Shown in pieces: positions 57,933 to 64,000 of a stretch of 64,000 bases of DNA; the stretch's first letter is position 1, and every line of letters begins with the position of its first letter. The notes under the pieces are model-generated. The model saw nothing but the letters and a program-made list of their open reading frames with translations. It was not told the origin of the DNA and did not search any database. The stretch is taken from contig CM043797.1 in the NCBI GenBank assembly GCA_023974075.1, positions 16,866,103 through 16,930,102 of the forward strand. The letters are read 5' to 3'. Position numbers and translations under genes: made by a program. The stretch is from Chaenocephalus aceratus. Lineage: Eukaryota > Chordata > Actinopteri > Perciformes > Channichthyidae.

Positions 57933-60900
57933 GATACTGTACATACAAGATGTATGAGCAGTGGAGGTGGAATGGGAGAGGTAGATTGCATGAAGGCATC
58001 TGGATGGATTAAGATGCGGGAATGTTACAGCCCAGCATCTGTCTTCAGCGTCCTCGGGCCTAAATGAGACCTCGCACTGAGCATCGTTCTGATTGTAATC
58101 TGCGGGTGACCGCAATCAATGAAGACCTCTGTTTGCCGGATCAATAGAGGACAACAGTAGGCGATGGGATTTAACCATGCTGGGTGTGTGGGTACAAGGG
58201 TGAGTGTTACATAATCACAACGCACCCTTAACATGTATAATGGCAGAACCCCCCCACACTCAACTGACTGACTCGAAGAAATGAAGGATACCTGGCAATC
58301 ACCCCCCTCCCTTATCACTGCCCTGGAGCTACAACCATAAGCAAGGTTGAGCATTTATACACACAAAATGTCTTAACAAAATATATAAGACAGACATATT
58401 TTAGTATATAATTATGTTCTTTATATATATTATATAGATTGAATGTTTTTAGTTTTGGTACTTAGGTTTTAATAGAATAAAATCAAACTATGCATCAATA
58501 TACTGTTAGCATTTTCACATAATTGTAGGCAAATCAAGAATGATTTTTTTGGAGCAAAAAAAAAAAGGCAAGCAGGGAGCAGTGTCCATCCATAAAAGGC
58601 TGGCCTCGGAGGGATGAGAGGAGAGAATGTAGGTTACTAATCCTCCCAAATTAAAGGCCTAAAAGAGATTATGTCTACCAAAGCTTCCCCTTCTAGGCCA
58701 GTACACTCATATCCCCTCTCTACTCCAAGCTTCACTTATTTTCTCTGTACTTTGTGTTTCTATCCCACTTAAGTTTTTAACAAGTAGACAAACAGATGAC
58801 ATATCAGATGTGTGTAATGGGAAATACAAAAAAGTAGCAATGTCTTAAATCGTGTTTAAAATCTAAACACATAACTGTGTATAAACCCATGTACGCACCG
58901 ACGTGTGCTCTCCACATTATGCACACTCGCCTAACACCACTATGAATACACTGCGATTTGCATAATACACTGTGTGGAAAGCACGATTGGAAAGACAATG
59001 TTGATGATTTACCAGTGGGAAAGTGGCCAATGGAATATGATAGGCTCACTGGAATATGTGTAAACACTACTTAGATGCCCTTTAAAGTTTAAACACCTGT
59101 TTAAATACAGCACAACATTCAAATGGCTGTTTACGCTCAAGCGTAACGCCACTGACCTTGCTTTTCTCCTTGGGAGAATTTAAAATAGAAAATCAACTAA
59201 TCTAGCTTGTGCATATGTTTAACACACATGCGTAGTGACCTAGCTTCCAAGGCAAGCACGTTTTAGAACCATCTATTTAAGAAGAGCTTTAGCGTCAAAT
59301 TGTGGAAAATAACCACCCACACTGACCTGCCTATTTGAAGATATGAACTCTCACCTTTAGACAAGGACATGTCAAACTTTAAACAAAACCAAACACTCAC
59401 TCACTCCAAACCTATTTTAACATCAAATTACAAACACTTCTGACTCGCATTAAACCTGTCATTAACCACGCAGTAATTACATTCGACTGATCGGTAAGCA
59501 GCACTCCTGCAGCAGATGTGGACCAGATCTAAGTGAGCGAGAGAACGTTGTTCCATTCTGCCTCTTTCCATGTAATGGGGCTATGCAATGCAACTGCTCT
59601 TGGTGAACAGCACACAGATACGTGTACACACCATGCACTGCAGGCTGCGTAACTCGCCTGCCTGATGGAGCAGTGGTGAGAAAAGAGAACGCTACCATGA
59701 GACGAAGGAGCAGATAAAGGGAAGCAGGGCTCCTCCAGCATGACGGTTATTTGCATTTGGGGCAAATATGAGAGGAAGGAAGGGAAACTACAGAGTACAA
59801 AACTCACCATGAACCCGCCTCTGTACCAGGTAATGACAGAGAAGAGCTTCAAAATGAGTAGGTGCGGGGAACATGTGGAAAGACAAGCCAGTTAAGTATG
59901 AGCGAGAGAGGAGGAAGGAAGAACTCACAGACAGATATGAAGTTGTCAATTTGCTCTTTTTATCTTAAGAGGAAAAGTTACCCAAAGTTCCCCTTGAAAG
60001 GAAATGTAAAAAAAGAGGATATCCTTAACGTATGGGGCTCTTTTATTGTGAGCCTAATTATCACCAACATATCTGTCAGAGAATCACGCCTGAAAGAAGT
60101 GTTTTGTCAGAAGAAATACATAAAAGATTAAAAGAGTGGAGAATAGAGGAAATATTCACTTTGATGAGAATACATTTATGCGTCTTATGGACGTCCCTCT
60201 CTGTCTTCTATTTCCATTGCCCTCCCTCATGTTGGTGGGTTCTTAAGGTCTTCCGGAATCTCCCAAATCTCTGTCGACAGGAGGGCTCCTTTGAGAGCAA
60301 CCACATCCCAAGGGAAATGTGTGATGGGAATGCTTTCATCCTTCAGAAAACCGTCTCTCTCTCTGTGCATAGTTTATCATCAACACCGCTGCCTTGGATA
60401 TATATATATATACACAGAGATTCTGCCCCTGTACCAGTGGCAAGGTTCAGGCTCAGAGGATTGGTTGGTTTTAAAAGGCCGATCGTGTACAGGTAGCATG
60501 CAGGAAGACATAAATAAAAGTATTTTGAAAGTCATCACTACTAATGTTAGCACAGGGCTCATTAAACCAACACTATCATCTTGTGTGATCATCTCGGCCC
60601 GTCTTATCCATCTTTCCTCCAAGCTTTATTGAAAGGTTAAGAGGGAGGTGATATGTTAAAAAGAGGATTAATCCAGCTGTCTGACCACTTGGCTGCAGAA
60701 ATGTGCTGATAACAGGTGCCTTTGTGCACAAGGTTGACATAGACACATTAACAGTACCTATATATCCATGTATCTAATAGAAAGGTAGACTCAGGCTGGA
60801 AAAAGGGATGCCACGCAGATTCATCTCGCGTGACTCCTCACCAAAATTAAGAATCTCATTCTGAAGAAATACGCATGTACAAACATGTTCCGTTACATGT

Positions 60901-62217
60901 GAACACTCAACCACAAAGACAAATATGTGTTTACACAGAGAAATAGCCAAATACACATACTCTACTCAAAGCTCAAAGCTAGGATATGGAATCCCTTTAT
61001 ATGATAATTTTCTACGGTTGACATGCTGGAACCTAGATAAGCCAAGTCAGGCTAAGAAGATAAATGTGGAGTTTGCAGGAGACCACAGCGAACAAATATG
61101 GAGTGTATTTGTCAGGACAGTCTGGCGTGAAAGTGAAGATAGGGCCCAGTGATCTTTCTTGTTCCAGGTGAGGGCTTTGGCAATTACATTGAGTTTCATT
61201 ACAGTAGAGGCTGACATCCATGCACAGGGAGTTAGCAGAAGCATCTTCACACAGGTGATGGGGAGAGTCTTTGATTTGATGTTTTAGAATAAGTAAACAA
61301 CCCAAGAACATTGTTTTATCTTGGGGATGTTGACTGGACACAAATGGTAATGTTAAGAAATGCAGCTTGTCACATTTACAACTGGTAAATGACAACAGTC
61401 TGGGACTTTTGGCAATTGACCAGCTCCACCAGTGCTGAACGTTAAGCACACCTCAACAGCAGCTGGTGACAATTATTTGAGCATAAGAGCTGCAGTGTTG
61501 GGGAAACAAAAAACTAAATTGGCACGCTTACAAACGCACAATAGCTTGTTTCCCTGCAGATGGATTGACGAGGTCAACCTTGATAAAGCGAGCTAGAAAC
61601 ACATATTTGTTTCTGATGATGATGGGTCAGCAATTCCCACATACCCTCTGGTAGCGAAACCTGCCAATGTAAGTTATTAGACCGACTGTACAGCAGGTCA
61701 CCTACAGTAGCAAACATGACTTATAGAACCCATTATGGATAACTGATCCTCATATACTGCTCTATAAAAGACTGCACAGGTCACAAGGCCAGCCTTGGCA
61801 ACCAATTGCAATCCTATCAGTAATAAGCTGCTTAGTGAAGAATGAGATGATACGCAAGGATGAAAGGCTCTATGAGTGTGTATTCACTTTTATTTGTGCA
61901 GTCGGCCATCAGTGTGTTTTTTTCCTGTCCCAGTGAGACTTAGTGATTCCACTGAAGGTAAGACATTACATTCAGGAATAATGGCATGACAACAGGCAGG
62001 CAGGGAAGCTCAAGGATGTTTTGCTGACAGATGAAGAGACTGTCAAGTGCTGAGGAACACTGCTGATATGCAGCTTACTGCAACCAAGGGGGACCAATTC
62101 GTTTTTAGGACATGCAATCATTCACACTCACCTGAAGATAGTGATCAAAGATCTTTCAACACTCCTCGTTTTATTTAGCAGTTTGTGTATATGTGTGATA
62201 GAGGGGGTGCAGGACAG

Positions 62218-62224
<7 letters not shown>

Positions 62225-62302
<78 letters not shown>
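62225..62302. repeat. (GA)39 microsatellite
   Basis: 78 bp of uninterrupted GA on the plus strand; (CU)n in the transcript. A homopurine-homopyrimidine mirror tract. Confidence 0.97.
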
Positions 62303-62304
<2 letters not shown>

Positions 62305-62483
62305 TAGGGGGGAGGTTGCACACACATCCCATCAGACTTTGAGGTATGGTGATGAAGTGTGGCAAACAGACCTTATTAACACAAAGTAAAGATTTGAGGC
62401 CCACTTCGCCCCGTCTCCACCTAAACGCAACAAAACAAACAGGCTGACCCCTCTTTAACCTCAGATCTGTCCATCCATCAGGC

Positions 62484-62484
<1 letters not shown>

Positions 62485-62576
<92 letters not shown>

Positions 62577-62613
62577 GCACGCACGCACGCACACGCACAC
62601 ACACACACCCACA

Positions 62614-62649
<36 letters not shown>
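62485..62649. repeat. Compound CA microsatellite with GCAC interruptions
   Basis: CA array interrupted by GCAC tetramers (62572-62596) and short CCACACC breaks (62608-62615). UG-rich in the transcript. Confidence 0.95.
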
Positions 62650-62650
<1 letters not shown>

Positions 62651-64000
62651 ACTGAGGCCCATATCTCTTTCTGCATTGTCGACATTAGGCCTACCCTGTG
62701 GAGAGATGCATGCTGCTTCACTGCATTAACAGGTCCAACTCACACTCACATTTCACACCATGAGAAATCCCACAATCTAACAGAGCGTCGTTATTGGAAC
62801 AGATTCATAACGTTTTGTGACAGCAAAGTTTCTAATGGCTTTCCTACCTGCTGGTAAACAGACTTGAAATAGAACGTGTGCTGTGCCAATAATTATTGGT
62901 AATGTCCTGGGACACATTTGATAATAATTACTAGGAATGTATCCTAAACAAATAGTTTGGCAACCCGCATTACCACCAATGTTCTCTTAATCTCTGTTTA
63001 CCTTTACTCTAAACAATGACAATCAAGCAGGTAAGTTAGATGGCATGTTCTATTCCTCACATCAGCAGACAGACAGATCCAAGATAAGGGCTGAGACAGT
63101 CAGACGTGGTCAGTCAGTCAGAGGAAATCCCTATCATTTGTCTGAGGCCCTGCAGACGTATGTTCAAGCTCAAGTCTCACCCCCCCATCTCTCTCTTCGC
63201 TCGTCTCTCGCTGGTTTAAGGTTCATGTGGAGGTGAGGGTTCCTCCCTCCCCTCCCTTCCCAGTGACCCCTTGCTCCCTATGTGTCTCAGTGCACCAGAC
63301 CGCCTCAGGGTCTAACCTCTTTCACCTACAAACAACAAAAAAAGCACACATATATACACACATGTTGCTTTTATGTGCCCTGCAGGTGTTGCAACACACT
63401 CTCAAGCATACAAATTCCCCGAACATGCACACACACTAAAAAGACCAACAAACGGGCGCAGAGGGAGACCAGGGTCATGGCATTGTTACTTCTGAGAACA
63501 AAAAAAGATAGAAGCTGACATTGCCCTTACTCTAAGTATTTTTCAAGCCGGTAAGACCTCATTTTTCAATACCTGTGCTGAGTGAAATATCAGCACCTCC
63601 TGTTCTCATCGGCTTTTGATTCAATATGCATGTACGCGCTGTACCCTATTGTCCACAAGAGGATTTATAGGATTTAGACAGTTCTCGATGTGCCAAGACC
63701 TTTCGGAGGATATACTTATTGTAATTTGATCTTGAATGGCGCAACAACAGAAGAAAACTACTATTGTTGCTTGGTGGGAGGGCTTTTCAGAGCAAGGGGC
63801 AGAAAGACCTGGGATGACCCTGATGCATGGTGGGAACAATCAGTCAAAATGTCAGAGTGACTTTAAATCAGCAAACATTTCACAGCTACGGCTGTCTCCT
63901 AGCACATGCGACGAAGGATACTTCACAGTGCTGTCCAGGTCATGCGTGTATTCCTTCTTACCATTCACCACTGCAAATATATCCTGGTTGGCAGGACTTT

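Larger units (their letters stand above)
57933..64000 (-). other. Upstream robo1 intron, part 4
   Basis: No exon recognised up to the window edge. Includes the GA array (62225-62302) and a compound CA array (62485-62649); the rest is AT-rich unique sequence. Confidence 0.75.

Noticed and set aside
57933..58115. N-terminal extension of the transposase frame with its own ATG
   Set aside because: The residues do not match Tc1-like transposases; the frame is open past the breakpoint by chance.
60400..60415. Short TA run that could suggest a TATA box
   Set aside because: Plain (TA)n repeat with no nearby initiator or CpG-rich promoter context.
63955..63981. Possible exon flanked by TTTGCAG and GTAAGA on the minus strand
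   Set aside because: The enclosed sequence is only a few bases and matches no Robo residues; chance splice-like signals.

Overview
The window is vertebrate nuclear DNA, most likely from a teleost fish. Coding sequence is split into short exons with GT/AG boundaries. The introns are full of long dinucleotide microsatellites and contain fish-type repeats: a truncated Tc1/mariner element with the long-terminal-repeat organisation common in fish, and two non-LTR retrotransposon 3' tails. There are no bacterial-style operons, CRISPR arrays or rRNA/tRNA genes.

The window holds one recognisable gene, on the minus strand: robo1 (Roundabout 1), the Slit receptor used in axon guidance. I resolved 19 consecutive coding exons between 32000 and 1, with no reading-frame break at any junction. 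They encode about 970 residues: Ig2 (31843-32000, 27240-27360), Ig3 (25463-25601, 25159-25286), Ig4 (19930-20054, 19572-19743), Ig5 (17781-17986, 15884-15965), FN3-1 (15517-15685, 15258-15424), FN3-2 (15016-15137, 13136-13367), FN3-3 (12138-12259, 10385-10556), the juxtamembrane and transmembrane exon (8255-8455), a 27-bp microexon (5653-5679), a 43-bp exon (4244-4286) and two cytoplasmic exons (2304-2458, 1-374), the last carrying the CC1 tyrosine motif. The signal peptide and Ig1 lie upstream beyond 64000. The proline-rich CC2/CC3 region and stop codon lie beyond position 1.

32001-64000 appears to be a single intron, or part of one, upstream of the Ig2 exon. No second gene was found there. 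It holds microsatellites (32470, 38109, 39231, 48135, 62225, 62485), a truncated Tc1-like element (57392-57932) and AT-rich, homeodomain-site-rich stretches that could be conserved non-coding elements. Comparison with other fish genomes would be needed to show that.

The most informative non-coding signals are splicing-related, on the transcript strand. Four UGCAUG (RBFOX-type) motifs lie within 30 nt, 41-71 nt downstream of the FN3-2 exon, whose 5' splice site looks weak. A PTB-like pyrimidine tract lies directly after the cytoplasmic microexon. A T19 homopolymer serves as the polypyrimidine tract of the 15016-15137 exon. Six of the seven long CA/TG arrays are read as UG repeats in the pre-mRNA. 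I see no evidence of a wholly new biological system here.
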